A stretch of DNA of 64,000 nucleotides, taken from assembly GCA_003344405.1 (NCBI GenBank), contig NOWV01000234.1:36509-100508 (forward strand). The letters are read 5' to 3'. Positions within the stretch are counted from its first letter, which is position 1, and every line of letters starts with the position of its first letter. This document shows, piece after piece, positions 37,501-50,760 of the stretch. Under the pieces are notes generated by a model. It did no database searches. It was not told the origin of the DNA and worked only from the letters and a program-made list of their open reading frames with translations. The translations under genes and the position numbers were made by a program. The DNA comes from Trichoplax sp. H2. Its lineage: Eukaryota; Placozoa; Uniplacotomia; Trichoplacea.

Positions 37501-40500
37501 AAATAATAGAATAGAATACATCAGTGATGTTGACAAAGAACTGAATAATTGTTTATTATTGTTGCTGTCATAGTAGTGATCGATGTACGGTGTAGTAAGT
37601 TCAAGTAGTAGCCTGTCTAGAATGATGCGTCGATTTGAAGTAAAATATTGAGAAGGTTGTGCACCAGCTGTGAAGAAAGATTGCTATCGAGTGAATGTCT
37701 TGTCCTCTTCATTGATATAGCAGTTTAAACTACCAAGAACAAGTTATAGACGAATTTAGCAAATAGCAGCAAAGTACAAACTTAAAGTAGTTTCATGTTA
37801 TAGCCTCTCTGGGATTACTTAAAGATTGAAATAAATCAGCTGGTAAGAAAGACTAGAGATTGAATGAACGTAGACTACTGTTGTATGTATCCACAATTAA
37901 GGGAGCAGCTTCATATGGTAGTCTTTAATAGATCACGTATTGGTTAAAGTAAAATGAGTATATCACCTCATAATTGCCAATCTGGCTAGAGAAGAGTAGA
38001 CATAAATGAATGCGGGTTATGTTGTCTTCATGATCGATATACAAATCTTATACGATAATAGTCTTTTCAGAATAACGTATAAATTAAATCATCAAATTAG
38101 AAATATACTATCTGACAATGAGTACTGGATTTAATGAATGTTTGTTATCGTAGTACTGGATTAATCTCGTAAGCCAACAGCGAAATAGTAGTCTTTGGAG
38201 AATTACGTATAGGCTGAAAGTAGAATGAATCGAAACATTCTATACTAGCGTGTAATACAGAATTTCATTTGAATAAACATGATGATTTTGATACTGCTTG
38301 GAACTATATGACAATTTTAGCTATCAAAGGGAGGATAGTCTTTCTTGCATTGTGCAGAAATTGGAAATCAGTTGAAATACGCTATCCTCTAATTCCTAAC
38401 TGGTAATGAAGCATAGAATTGGAATTCATGCCGTCATCTGGTTATTGATCGACATGACAATTTTAGCTGTCAAGGGTTTAATCAACACTTACTAAGATAT
38501 ACAGTTCTAATATCATCACTATAGTATATTCCCTGACACAGAACTACTGTTATTAGCTGAAATTAGGACAAAGGGTTAGTCTTATTACTGTAAAATTACC
38601 CATACTTTGGTAGTTCAATGAATCAAAACATTGTATGACTAGTTGGCAAGGAAGAGAATGGGATTGAATATATTCATTATCTTCTTATTTGATTGATATG
38701 TAGTTTCAGCTGTCTTGGAATAGTCTTCCTTTAGTAGAATTACCCATAGGTTGGAACATTGCATAATAGCTGGCAAGAAACAATGAGATTGAATTAACGT
38801 TACTAGCATACCCATATTATATACGAGTATAACTTTTCATCATTATCACAGCTTCAGCTTCTAAATACTACCGTAGTCTGTTAAGAGTAACGCAGATGTT
38901 GAAAGTAAAATAAATTGCGTAAAAGTAAGAAATTTTAATTAGCTGACAAGGAAAAATGCAATAGAATAAATAATTATTGGCGTGCCATTGATCGGAAATG
39001 AAATGAATCATAAAATTGTATTCTAGCTGGCAATGGAGAGTGGGATGAAGTACTGCTATTGTCGTATTAAATTATTGATCAATATGTCGGCTTCAACATT
39101 TTCAAGTAATTAATTCTCAAGAATAACATATGCATTAGTAAAATCTGTATAGCAGGAATAATCGCAACAAACAGTAAGAAGCGAAAGTGCGGCTAGTGAG
39201 GTGTAAACAAGCCGCTTATGAATGCGAGTATTATCGTTATTGTTCTGCTTGCATTGGCCAAGTTTATCTGGATGCAATGATGTATACATAAGAAGGATTA
39301 AAAGATCATTGCATTTATTTTTATCATTATAATTTTATTATGGACAAACTGAGTTTATACTACCCACTTGCGGTATTTTCCTAAAGCCTTTGTAGATTGG
39401 TAACCCTGATTCAGTTCTAATTACAATTATAGAAAGGTTATCTACATTTCTCCTGTCACCTACGCGTGATTGAAGAAGAATGGATACTTTTATTAAAATA
39501 CAATCAATCCTTTTTGACGTCATCTTGTGACAGAATGAAAGGAAAATGAGATTTATAATGATGTTAAACGCATTTACTTACTTATATGCTTGATTGTTAT
39601 TGATTAGGATTCAACGCCGTTAGGATGCTTTATATTAGAAACTTGTAAAGTTGAAGAGTGTCTAAGTGTTGATAAAGAATTTACTTTTAATCTACGTGAG
39701 TACTATTCGTACTTTAATAGCTTTTACATTGCTTTCTATTTATCATCTCTACAAGGGTTACTGTATTTCTCTGACTTTATGTTATCAATGCTGGAACATT
39801 AAATATTCTATTTTCCTTCAGGTTTTGGTGGTGATGAAACCAGACCAGTTTGCTTAGCAGCAATATCAGGAGAGGAATACCGATCGTGGATAAGTGCCAT
39901 TGAAACTGCTAGGTAGATATCTTTAAATGATACAGCCCATAAACGTGTGATCATAAGCGTTATTATACCTGTTCAACTCAGAACATATGTATACTGGAAT
40001 AAGACATCGTAGTGATTCTTCAGTCCTTGTGATTTACAATTCGTATCGCAAAGTTATTTACTTTACGAAAATTGCCACATCTTAAGCTATGCAGGTTTAA
40101 GGAATCGTGTACTATCATTACGCACTGAACTAGAAGACGTACGAAAATCGATGAAGGTACAACGCCATTTATTGTAGTACTTTTTGAATCCAATGGCATA
40201 ATTTAGACAATTTTCGATTATTATTGTATAAAAATAATGTTTGCCTAAGTACTGACTTCGTATTGAAGTACCCCCCGTTCTAACTCGCTTATTATTCCAT
40301 CATAGCCTGTTTCGTTATATCCTAATTCAGGGGATAAAAATTCCGACTTTGGTATGTCAATGTTAACTGCATTCAATTTTGTAATAATAGACATTGATTT
40401 TGATGACTTGTTCAAACAATGTAAAGTAATCATCAATATCCGCAATTTTCCTCTAGGTGATATTCATGGGATCGAAATATTAATTGGTACAATACCTTTC

Positions 40501-43500
40501 AATATAGCCAAACACTTCTCGCAATGTTATAATATCATTACAATCTTCTATCATGTTGCAGAATGTTCATTAGCTACAAGTTCTTTCAATTCGCCTCCAA
40601 GTACATATATATCATTAAGTATTCTTACTGCAAATAAGCATATATTTTGGCTGGAGCATTGTCAAACTGAGATTTGCGAGGTAGGATTGCGACGATAGCA
40701 CCATCTATGATAGATCGACATATAGAATGAATTTTTGAGCCCTATAAATTGTATCTGATAGCTATTAATATTTACGCCAAAGTATGATACCTTGTTTAAA
40801 GAGCAGATTAGTTCTGGTGTATTAAAAAATTGCATTGGTTACCTTTTGGTCGTTTATATCAAAGTATGATGCCTGATTTAAAGGAGAGATTAGTTTTAGT
40901 GAATTTATAAATGCTATCTGAAGACTCTTGATTGTTTTTACTAAAGTATGATACCTGATTGAACGAGTGGCTTAGTTATAGATATAGACCATCAGATAAT
41001 TTTTGACTACTTATAGTAAAATATGATGTCTGAACTAAAGAGTAGATGAGGTATAGAGCTTTTATTAGTTGCGCTTGATGACTCTCATGCTAAAGTACAA
41101 TGCCTCATTTAAAGAGTAGATGAGTTGTAAGGTTTCATCAATTGCACCTGGTGACTCTTGTACTTATACTAAAGTACGATGCCTGATTTAAAGAGTAAAT
41201 TAGCTATCGTTCGCAGTCTATTACGTTTTTAAAAAATAACGACGTTAAAATTTTTATTTTAGTTACCCTAAGATACAATATTGATTCAATAGCAATGAAT
41301 TTACAGAGTATGAGTTGTGTCACTTTACTACGTACGATTAGCTCTTATCATGAGTATCTATGAGTCTTTCAAATTGTTAAGAGCAAACAGAAAGTAGCCA
41401 TTTTTGCAAACTAAATATATTTCGTATCGTAAATTACAGGATAGCTATGAGCCATTCTATTTAACAAGTGCCTGCTTAAATTTTACGGAAATGTCTATCA
41501 AGCCATCAACAGAGTTGAAATTCACGTTATTTATTGTACAAAATCGGAAGGAGGGCACTGTAAGTATTTTGTTGGTAATAGACTACGATAAAATACCTAC
41601 CAATAGGTAGTAAAGAGAATAGCTTGTTGACCTGATTCTTGTTGATAGAAAAATGTAGGTGGCTTCGCAACATGTCAAATGCAAGAAATAATACAGGCCT
41701 TAAATCAAAAAATTGTTTTTAAAATTAAGTGAGTAGATTCGAAATTGCCGTCCATTGATTACATAGTTTAATATTGTATTATTATCAATTTGTTAACCTT
41801 ACTAGGCCTCAGGATCGGCCAGGTCTTGTGGGTACTATTAATATTGTACCTAAGGTAGTATAGAGCTGTAGAAATTAGATTTCAATTCAATACGATAGAT
41901 TTCGTCAATATTCTAAAATTACATTTTTCAATACGTCAGCTACACGATGGAGGATCAACACCAAGCCTTTCTACTGATGAGGTAACTGACATGTTATAAA
42001 TATCATTCATGGCATAATTATTGGATTTAAAAAAGTAAGCAAGTTATACTATTTCAATAGGCTTCTATTGCGCCTGAAATGCCAGTAAGATTTCCAGACA
42101 TTCGACCGATTCGACCTTTCAAACATGACTTTTTAACGTATGCATAAAACGTACTCGTTATAGTACCGCTAACTAAAATGTATCGTGAATAATATAACGT
42201 GTCTCTTAACTGTAGGAAAAGCTGTGCAAATTTATGTGCAAAGAATTATAGATTCCCTGTTGCGTAAGTTTTATTAAGGGCAAGTGTGTCATGTGTAAAT
42301 TTTTTAGTATACACTTACATTTGTCCTTATATATGCTCTGTGATGCTGTTACAATATTCTAGTGATGAAGTAGGGGATGAAGTAAAATGCATGAGAGTAA
42401 AGGAAATGATGGGAGAAACAAAGATTTCTTTTTTAGTTCCACAGCAGTTACTGTAAGTTATATAACTGTCTGCTATCTATTTGCTATATTGCATTAATTT
42501 TTACCGTCCGGTCGGAGCTTGTTTTCATTATTCACTTGTTATGCTAGCAATATATATATAGCTGCTGAAAAACTATCTATAGAAGAATTTAGCAGGCTTG
42601 GTGCAGTAAGTAGAGTTATCCTTGTGTATCTGCAGTTTTGGAAAGTCTTTTTATCGCAATTTATTTTATAACCATCATCTCTACGTACGAGCAGATGCAA
42701 TCAAATTGGGAAACAATTCGATATAAAGTTATACAGGAACATGTTGATTTATGCACTGAATATGAAGAGAGCTTACAAGAAATTAAGAAATTTACTGGTC
42801 AGTAAGATGTCAATGTTGGAAATTCTATAGTAAACTTAAATTGATCAATAAAACGCATTTCTTAGATCCGTACTTTAAACCGAGTAAATATAAGATGGAA
42901 CAAAAGTACCAGTTTATACCCACGAACCTACATATACAAGGAATTGCTATTTTAGATCCATTTGATGACGGTTAGTTTCTTTCCCTCCTTACAATATACG
43001 CGGCATCATAGTCAATCTTTATTATTGATAACCTATAATGAGTTCCTGCTAATTAATATTTCAGAGCACCATTATAGCGTCACTACTGTTGGTGCTGCTG
43101 CGGCGCATTCAATGAAATTCAAAAACGGTGGACTTTACAAGCAATTGCGACAACTGTCATTGAGAGATTCTACCAAGTTAGTAAAATTAAAAGTATTGTT
43201 TTTCCTAAATGTGCGTATAACTATAATTGAGCATGTCAATCACGTTACAATTTATCCATAGATCACAAACTGAAGATCATATAAATGAGGAGTACTCAGC
43301 AAGAGAATTAAAAGGTGCCAGAAATTGTCGTAGCTACAGTATTTATCATTAAATATGCTAATATCACTTATTTCGTATATTATTTAGCAACCACGAGGAC
43401 AATATATTTTAGATTTACTGAAAATCTAAATAAATTAAAAACGTAAGTACAGTATGTTAAATCTCAAAATTAAAATGAAACTTGTGTAATGCTTATGCTT

Positions 43501-46148
43501 TATACTTTCACTACAGTTTGCTTAAAAGTGCAAAATCACCGAAAGATATTGAGTCTACATGGAATAACGTAGCGGATAGCGTACGTTTGAATTGATTATT
43601 ATTTATCGACTAGGCTGAATCTTATAAATAGTAGTTTTGAACATTTTACTGATCATATTAACGCAAGAATTTATTTCATATGATCCATTAAAGACTCGCT
43701 ATTTGATGAACATATACAACAATAAGATTGTGCAATCGCTGTTAACTGAATATAAAAATTGCCAAAAAGTACTACAGTCAACCAAAGATGTATTGAAAAA
43801 TTTCGACTTTACACGTAAAGTAATTGCTCAAGATAACGGTAAGCTACTGGTAAAGTAAAATATATCATTACAAATGATTACTGAAACATTCTTGCCTAAT
43901 TGCCAACATCCCTGATTTAATAGATTGGGAATGGATGGAAGCAAATTTGCAATATTTTACTGCTATGCAGCCAAATAGCTCACAAGTTAATCATTATGGA
44001 CCTGAAGATGTACTGTCATCACTATCTTCTAAAATTTATAACTTTAAACCTAATCAACCATGTACGTACTTATAACGTTAAGTAAAAATCAACTATTTTC
44101 ATTTATCTATAATTAATCTTCTTATGAAATACTGCTTTCTTGTATATTAGTAACGGATGAAAAAGATTCAATTTTACAATTAGAGGAACAAGTAAAGGAA
44201 AGTGTTTCTCACATTATTGACGCCACTACTTTTGCTAGGATGAAGGTAATTATATCGTAAAGTTAAAATACTAGTTGAAACGAAATTAATACTGTCCATA
44301 TTGCATGAACAGAAATCGAATTATTTATACTTTATAGGACGAAAATTCCAAGATTGAAAGTTTGAAGAATATTCGTAGACGTCGGGATATTGTGTTTTCG
44401 CAAGTTGTACGTGGTTAATGTTACTTATACGTAAGAAATAGTCGACATTATGCATTTAAAATGTCAATTTTTTTCTTTTGTTTAACCACGGTCTAGGTCT
44501 CAGCTCTTGTTGCATCATTCTATTATAAAATCATGTACGAGAATATTTATAATCCGAAATATTTTGATCAAATAATGACGATCGGATTTTTGGCATCATT
44601 CGAAAGCCTTCTTAGCAACTATGGTTAGATGTACTCGTATATATATATACATTATACAGTATATGCGGCTTGTATCGTAATCATTATTTTTAGGTTGAAA
44701 ATGCTGAGTTTCTTCTTTGGCATGATAGGTGACGAGACTGGCATGCTTGAAGACATGTGGATTGGTGTCCGAGATTGTAAGAATGTTTCCTTTAAGGTAA
44801 TACAATAGGCAATAATATTTGACGCAATGAATTGGTTAATTGAAAAGATTGGGAATTATCTCATTACAATTCTTTTATTTCTAACTGCTTATTGCAGATA
44901 AACCGTGCAAAAGGTGATCAACCTTCGCCAATACCTAGCATTAGCGGTTCAAGGTAAAGCGTTACTTATTTTTTTATGATACTAATTACGAATCTGATAT
45001 TTGCACAGTACTGTGTATTTGCCATTTTCAACTAAGGTATTCTCATATTACTTGTAGGACCCACTTAATTGTCAATATTGAACTAGAGGAGAAGGCCTTT
45101 TCTGAATTGCCTGAGCCTTTGCAAACGGGAAGAAAATTAATTAAAGTTGTTCCAGTTCTATTTACTGTTGGTATTAATGAGCAGGCCACAATTGCTGAAA
45201 GGTTTGATGTTCAAGCTCAAAATTTTATTCTGCAACTACCTATGGTTATAATGTAATGCCCTAATCTAGTTTATCTGTTATCATTACTAGACTTGGACAA
45301 GTCGCTTTGCAAGATGCTATCAATGATTGGAGTTTTAAACGATTCAAAGCTTATTTTGAGCAATATAGGACAATGCATCCTAATACAAGTTCGTACATAA
45401 GTATGATAAATATGTCGAAAAAAGAGAGAAATGGTGATGGTTGCCATCAGTTTCGATGTTTTAGACAGATGCCATAGCATACGTACGCTAATATACTGTC
45501 TTTTTCTTTGATAATTCTGTAGGAACTAGCAAAAGTAGCTACTCTCCATCTTTGAGTGAATCCTTACAGAAATTGGAAGAAATTATACAAAAGAAAGCAA
45601 ATAAGAACATTGGAATATTGATTCAAAGTGAAGAGGTACAAAATATCTGTCTTTATTACCTAATGGGCTTGTTCATTATAGTGCCATTGATACTTGCTAT
45701 GCGAGTTTTAACCACGTTGATTTTATTGTATATCTGCAATATAGATTTGTCGTAGACTAGATGGCGGAAGATTAACTTGTTGTAAAAGTGGTAAAGATCG
45801 TACGTCTATGTCAGTTACATTAGAACAATGTTTGTTATTGAGGAATGAACATAATCTTGAGAAGAAATATTTTGAACGAGCATTAGAAACAATGAGAAGG
45901 TAATTCCTATGTTGTCTATTTTTAATATGCTCCTTTGATTTCATAAGTACAGTACTACGTGCTGATGGGTAGTAAAAATATATTCGTACTACAGCGTTTT
46001 TATTTGCATTGACAGTGAGGGTCCTCGACGTGAAAATACTTGGAAAAACGCTAATGCTCGATGTTACGCTTTTAATCGTATGCAAGTGATGGTTTTACCT
46101 AATTTGTATAAACCACCTGCAGGAACTTATGGCAGTGCGCAAACATAG
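31583..46148 (+). CDS. INPP4: PH-C2 inositol polyphosphate 4-phosphatase (INPP4 family)
   Basis: More than 30 short exons. The first five (31583-31700, 33353-33417, 39608-39695, 39822-39912, 40087-40156) encode a PH domain from MRFNEKEL through [16 protein letters not shown] to [14 protein letters not shown]. From 40391 on, exons encode a C2 domain ([33 protein letters not shown]), then [61 protein letters not shown] and [13 protein letters not shown]. All align in order with vertebrate INPP4A/B. Exon 45745-45899 carries the Cys-x5-Arg site CKSGKDRT (45781-45804; vertebrates CKSAKDRT). The last exon is 46016-46148, ending [11 protein letters not shown]. The enzyme removes the 4-phosphate from PI(3,4)P2. 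Phases match everywhere except between 40156 and 40391, where I could not define the linking exon. The total is about 1,010 residues. Confidence 0.93.
31701..33352 (+). repeat. INPP4 intron 1, filled with 55/60-bp tandem repeats
   Basis: From about 32120 to 33100 the intron is made of units built on GATGATGGCGTTTTCATGC. Copies around 32341-32460 repeat at exactly 60 bp. Those around 32491-32700 repeat at 55 bp with TAGCCATCTTCTCTCCCATC. Beyond 32700 the copies become irregular. The protein-like frames on both strands are unit translations. Confidence 0.85.
33418..39607 (+). other. INPP4 intron 2 (6.2 kb) with degenerate repeats and a perfect hairpin
   Basis: A long intron splits the PH domain. 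Diverged local repeats are seen at about 34470-34980 (GACGAGAA...GTCTC, GATAGGAGCTTGAT) and 35500-36420 (ATGTTTACAAGTACAATG, CTACAATCACACTAATGA). A third set lies at 37560-39200 (TAGTCTTTGGAGAATTAC..., GCTGGCAA-GA). A 37-base perfect hairpin is at 34422-34458. Short open frames such as 36910-37149, which has a hydrophobic stretch, look incidental. I see no nested gene. Confidence 0.55.
34422..34458. other. Perfect 17-bp stem, 3-nt loop hairpin
   Basis: GACATTATAGCTTTCCT is followed by ACA and then the exact reverse complement. It lies within INPP4 intron 2. The tiny loop and perfect stem favour a DNA cruciform or inverted-duplication scar over a canonical microRNA precursor, which would need a longer loop. 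Confidence 0.8.
40740..41230 (+). repeat. ~95-bp degenerate tandem repeat in an INPP4 intron
   Basis: About five copies of a unit with AAAGTATGATACCTGATTTAAAGAG and AGATTAGTT lie between the C2-domain exons ending at 40680 and starting at 41440. The copies are substantially diverged and non-coding. Confidence 0.75.
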
Positions 46149-46903
46149 TCTCTTAGATAGTATTTGTCGTATTTTTATATACCGTATCACGAAGTTTCCG
46201 AGATATTCATATAGTTACATGCAATTTTAAGGAATTGTATTAGCAAGATGACACACGCACAAATATCGGTGGCTGTAAAAGTTAGCTTAAGTCATATTTT
46301 ACGAGTATTTAGATATTACCCTTTTGAGTTGGCTAAGGGTTGTACTGAAGCATAAAACTCACTTTTTGTATTATATAGAATATCTTGCTAAGCAACCTAG
46401 TTAGAGTAGATGTATTATTATAGAAATTTTAAGACATTGGCTTGCATACGTAGTATCTATTCGTTCTATATCGATGTATCTGTAGATATACACATTTGTG
46501 TCTATATTTATTTTACCTTCATAGTAGTATTTAATAGGCAACTACTATGTTATTTGTATATTTTGTCACAACTTTGTCACTCAAAATATACGAGGTTTGA
46601 TATAAGTATGAGAATCTTTTTAATGACGTATTTTTGCTATCTTAATAAATAACCGCGCTACTGCATAGTAACAATATTTACAATGTCTTGAATATTATTT
46701 TGCACTCTTGTAGAAGCATAGATATTATCGTATTCTTCTGTTTTCATATCACATTTGGACTTGTTTATAAAATTATTTTGTCATTTGGATAGATACATAT
46801 TTATGTCAATTTAATATTGAATAAAAAAAGGCATTTAAAAATAGATTGTCATTTTGCTTAAAATTATTACTTAATTTTATGTTAGATAACATATTAACTT
46901 GGG
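46149..46903. other. Convergent 3' intergenic region
   Basis: About 750 bases separate the INPP4 stop on the + strand from the RNF14 stop on the - strand. Both 3' untranslated regions must lie here, possibly overlapping. AATAAA-like hexamers occur on the + strand near 46645 and 46819, but I cannot assign them firmly. Confidence 0.4.
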
Positions 46904-49900
46904 TTACCAAAATTCATCATCATCGTCGCTGTCATCATGTTGATCAATTCCGTCAAATAACTTGTTGAAGCATCGGCTACTGGGATTAGAAAAATGAATA
47001 TATGGTCTATGTTTATCTAGTTTTTGTAGACAAATCCAGCAAAAGTTACCATGACATATAACACAATGCATTTTATTACAACCATCTTTCTTTTCGATAT
47101 CAGCTCTACATCTTGGGCATCGTTTGCTATTTTTTTGTAGCCAGTCTTCGCTTTGAATTTGCTCTATAACTTTGTGTAACTTTTGCTCACCATAGAGTTT
47201 GACCATTTCAAGGCGTTCTTCAGCATTACCGTTCATGTAGCGCTCGCATAATTCGCGTGCATCTTTAGGACTGAGTGTACATGGCACGACGCCATGATAG
47301 GCTCGTTGACATTTAATGCAAAATGCATATTGGCAGCCAGGACAGCGTCCTAAAAGGCTATTTTTCTCTACTAAAACGGCCGTTTGACAGGATAATCTAG
47401 GGCAGTAGACAACATCAGACATAGTCTCTAGAGCAGAGCGTAGTTGTAGTTGTTCATATCTCTCGTAATATTCATTACTAACGAGTCGTTGAATCATTAA
47501 TGGTAATATTTGAGAGGAACACTCTTGACTTGGGCAGGCGATGGGATTGACTTTACCATCATCAATCATGACCGTGATGTAATTACTGACACAATCTTTG
47601 CAATGAACATGTTGACAAGGTTGCAATTGGACACAATCGGCGCCAGATTTTTCATCGAAACATATATTACAAGCATGATAGCCGTTGATGAAATTTCTAT
47701 CGATAGTTTGTTCATTAAACGTAATAATCCTTTCCATGATCATATTTAGCGATGGTATTTCTTGTACAACACGTGGATCAACGACTCGTACTGGATCGGA
47801 TAGATCTTCTTCTTGTGAGGTAGTAGCACTTTTTTTACTCTTTAAGTGTAAGCATACTGATTGTAAAATGCCTAATTTATCGATTGCTTCATCGGTTAGA
47901 AATTGAAACCAATCGAATAGGACAACGCAGCCTGTGTTGTCCTCCCATATTTGATCCAAATGTTCGCAAAGAAGCGAGAGCTAAAGTAGATCATAAAGAA
48001 GAAGATATAGTTTAGTGTTGCATTTCAGCAATAAGGTTAAGATACTGTAGCTCATTTCCATTCTACCCTTACATAATGTATGTGCATATCTCACGAACTG
48101 TGATAAAGTTATACAACCATTGCGATGAGTTGAGGCTAAGATAAATGTACTGTATAGTAGATCTGCTATGGCTTATGCCGATATTTAAATACTGTAGTGT
48201 TGGTGCTAACCGAAGAGCAGGTCTTCTGCATTAAGAGGAAGGACCGTATTGAGTTTGCTTACCGTAATTTTATTGAATCACTGTGATAAAGCTTTACGAC
48301 TACTACTTATACGCTTGATTATTATTTCTTATTCAAATTACTTCTAGCTGACCAATCGAAATTTTTCTTTCTTCTATAAGATAATCTATTAATCAATCTT
48401 AGCCATAATACAGTCTACTTAATTGCTATTGAGACTTCTTGCTTCTATAAGATTATTCATGAACTAGTATAGTAGGCTATGAAATAACAAAGCTTAAATA
48501 TAGCCTAATTTATTTAATTGATTAATTGATTGCATGGTGTAGATGTCTATAATATACAGTCCTTGGAATACTTTAAATAGTCTGTTGTGTATACGCATAT
48601 ATTGGCATAATTTTGTTGAATAACTACGATAATGCTCCAAAACAAATTAATTGATTAATCGTAATACTAGATCATAAAGTATTTTTCCATTTGACTACCC
48701 CTGTTGGTCATTCCTATTTCTCTATGTCTGATTGCATCCAGCGGAGTTTGAGGAGACAGTCATCATCTTAAACTTAAGGCAGAGCTTTACAAGGCATTCT
48801 TAATGGACTATATTAATTGGATAACTCCAACATTATTCAATCAATTAATGGATACAAGCTTGTAATTTATTAAGCCAGCAACAAGATATTGCAATATGCA
48901 ATAAATGATTAGAAGCTAATATAAAATAGTCGATGTGATAATCAAGTTTAACTATAATACAATTTAATTAATTAACTGAGGGAAGTTGGTAAGATTAGGA
49001 TTAGTATATTTCATCTGTTATGTCTCTATTAGCATCATTAGCCCAACTACTTGCACAATGATCTTAAAGTTTTCTTCAGTTTGACTGCCCTTGTTGATCA
49101 TTCATACGAGTATATCCTCCGGATGTAACTGCAAGTTCGATTGCATCCAGTAGAATGGGAAGAGGCAGTCATTACAATAATGTTAAAACAGGATATTGTA
49201 TGACGCTTTAGTGCATTATATTAGTTGGATGACTCTAACATTATTCATGCAATTAATGAGTACAGACCTGCAATTAATTAAGCCAACAGCAAGATAGTGT
49301 AATATAGATGGTTGAGGGCTAGTACAATATGCAATAGTCAATGAGACAATCAAGTTGAAGTACTCGTATAATAATACAATTTGATTGATTAACTAAGGTG
49401 GAGTTGGTCAGACTAGGATTAGCCTAATTCATCTATTATGTACTCATTAGCACTATTAGTCTAAACATTATGCTAGATCATAAAGTAATTTTCCGTTCGA
49501 CTACCCTATTGATCATGATCATTGCTATTTCCCCATATCTGAGGCAACTTCAAGCTCGATTGCATCCAAATGAAGCTTGAAGAGACAGTCATGACATTCA
49601 GTTCAAGACAAGCCATTGCATAAGATCTTTCGTGCGTTCAATTGATTGGATCACTGTAGGACTATTCAACTCACAGACACAAACCTGAAATTTATTAAGC
49701 CAGCAACAAGATATTGTAAATGTAGGTGGCCGGAGGCTAGGATAACACTTTGGCAAAGTGAATTCCAGGCAAATGGCGGGCAGGTAGCTAATGGCGTAAG
49801 TTTGCACTTGATCTTGGCTTCTTTCAACGATCACTTGAAATGACGGTGGGATATTAACCATCGCATACAGTATTCCTCCTAATTGATTTGCCGTTTCATC

Positions 49901-49996
49901 GTATGGCTGGAATGTATCTAAATCATAGATCGAAGTTAAGGCAGAAAGTTCATTTTCTTGCTCCACTTGATCGCAATCTTCATCACCATCCGCCAT
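46904..49996 (-). CDS. RNF14: RNF14-type RBR E3 ubiquitin ligase
   Basis: Two exons, transcribed 49996-49685 and 47980-46904, give 463 codons (462 residues; human RNF14 is 474). Exon 1 encodes most of an RWD domain: ENELSALTSIYD, ICLEFTLPKCYPSLRPPTF and CCWLNKFQ. Exon 2 continues it with LLCEHLDQIWEDNTGCVVLF, the RNF14 signature. RING1 starts at CNIC (~208) and runs through QPCQHVHCKDC. The IBR includes CPRLSCQTAVL and CPGCQYAFCIKC. RING2 is CPRCRADIEKKDGCNKMHC...CWIC, and the cysteine in GCNKM is the expected catalytic residue. RBR ligases pass ubiquitin through that cysteine. Vertebrate RNF14 acts on stalled-ribosome factors and on androgen receptor and TCF coregulation. The tail HDDSDDDDEFW is acidic, as in the family. 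49996 is the first ATG in exon 1. Confidence 0.95.
48360..49620 (-). repeat. RNF14 intron array of ~400-bp units containing exon-edge copies
   Basis: GACTACCC(C)TGTTGGTCATTC recurs near 48694, 49092 and 49499. Each unit also holds AACATTATTCAATCAATTAATG and AATTTATTAAGCCAGCAACAAGATATTG (near 48860 and, more diverged, 49269). The latter matches the 3' coding edge of RNF14 exon 1 at 49686-49713. The array therefore seems to have grown from a unit spanning the exon 1/intron junction. Confidence 0.75.
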
Positions 49997-50214
49997 GGCA
50001 ACGTCCTGTGAATGCAGCAACGCTAGAGTGGTTATCCCTCTGCTCCCGTACAGTACCAACTACTGTACACTGTACGTCACAGAAATCCATATTCATTTCC
50101 AATGACAAGTTGCAAGTCCAGTCTAGTGCTGTTGCTCTGCTGTACTGTATTGCGCACTATATAGTATTGTCTTCCGCTCTTGCCGGTAATCATGGAGACC
50201 GCATCAGCCATCGC

Positions 50215-50760
50215 ATCATCGAAAATATGGATGGATGGATACTAAAAAAGGGAAAGAAGGAACCATTGCATAAGTTTATTGAAGGTATAATACCATAAAA
50301 AGACTGAGAGAGTATTCAAAAGTGGAAAGAAACTCGCTTTCAAGTGGAGAGATTCGGTCCAGTCTTAGGTATTCCATTTTTATACTGTACTCTATCGCAT
50401 CATCGAAATATAGATGGATGGATACTAAAAAGGGAAAGAAGGAACTATTGCATATGTTTATTGAAGGTATAATAACCATAAAAAGACTGAGAGAGTATTC
50501 AAAAGTGGAAAGAAACTCGCTTTCAAGTGGAGAGATTCGGTCCAGTCTTAGGTATTCCATTTTTGTACTGTACTCTATCGCATCATCGAAATATAGATGG
50601 ATGGATACTAAAAAAGGGAAAGAAGGAACCATTGCATATGTTTATTGAAGGTATAGTACGATAAAAAGACTGAGAGAGTATTCAAAAGTGGAAAGAAACT
50701 CGCTTTTAAGTGGAGAGATTCGGTCCAGTCTTCGGTATTCCATTTTTATACGTACTCGAG
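50215..50760. repeat. Three-copy 183-bp tandem repeat upstream of RNF14
   Basis: GATGGATGGATACTAAAA recurs near 50230, 50413 and 50597, followed each time by TTGAAGGTATAATACCATAAAAAG and GAGAGATTCGGTCCAGTC. The copies are almost identical. The unit length is 183-184, and 183 is a multiple of three, so open frames arise on both strands without implying a protein. It begins ~220 bp upstream of the RNF14 start codon. Confidence 0.9.

Noticed and set aside
39950-40070. Candidate exon after the PH domain (segment near 39988-40056)
   Set aside because: It lacks a usable donor in phase. Splicing 39912 directly to 40087 restores the conserved ...TASY segment.
50276-50648. Open frames on both strands with repeated SLSSGEIRSSLRYS or similar
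   Set aside because: They are translations of the 183-bp tandem repeat.
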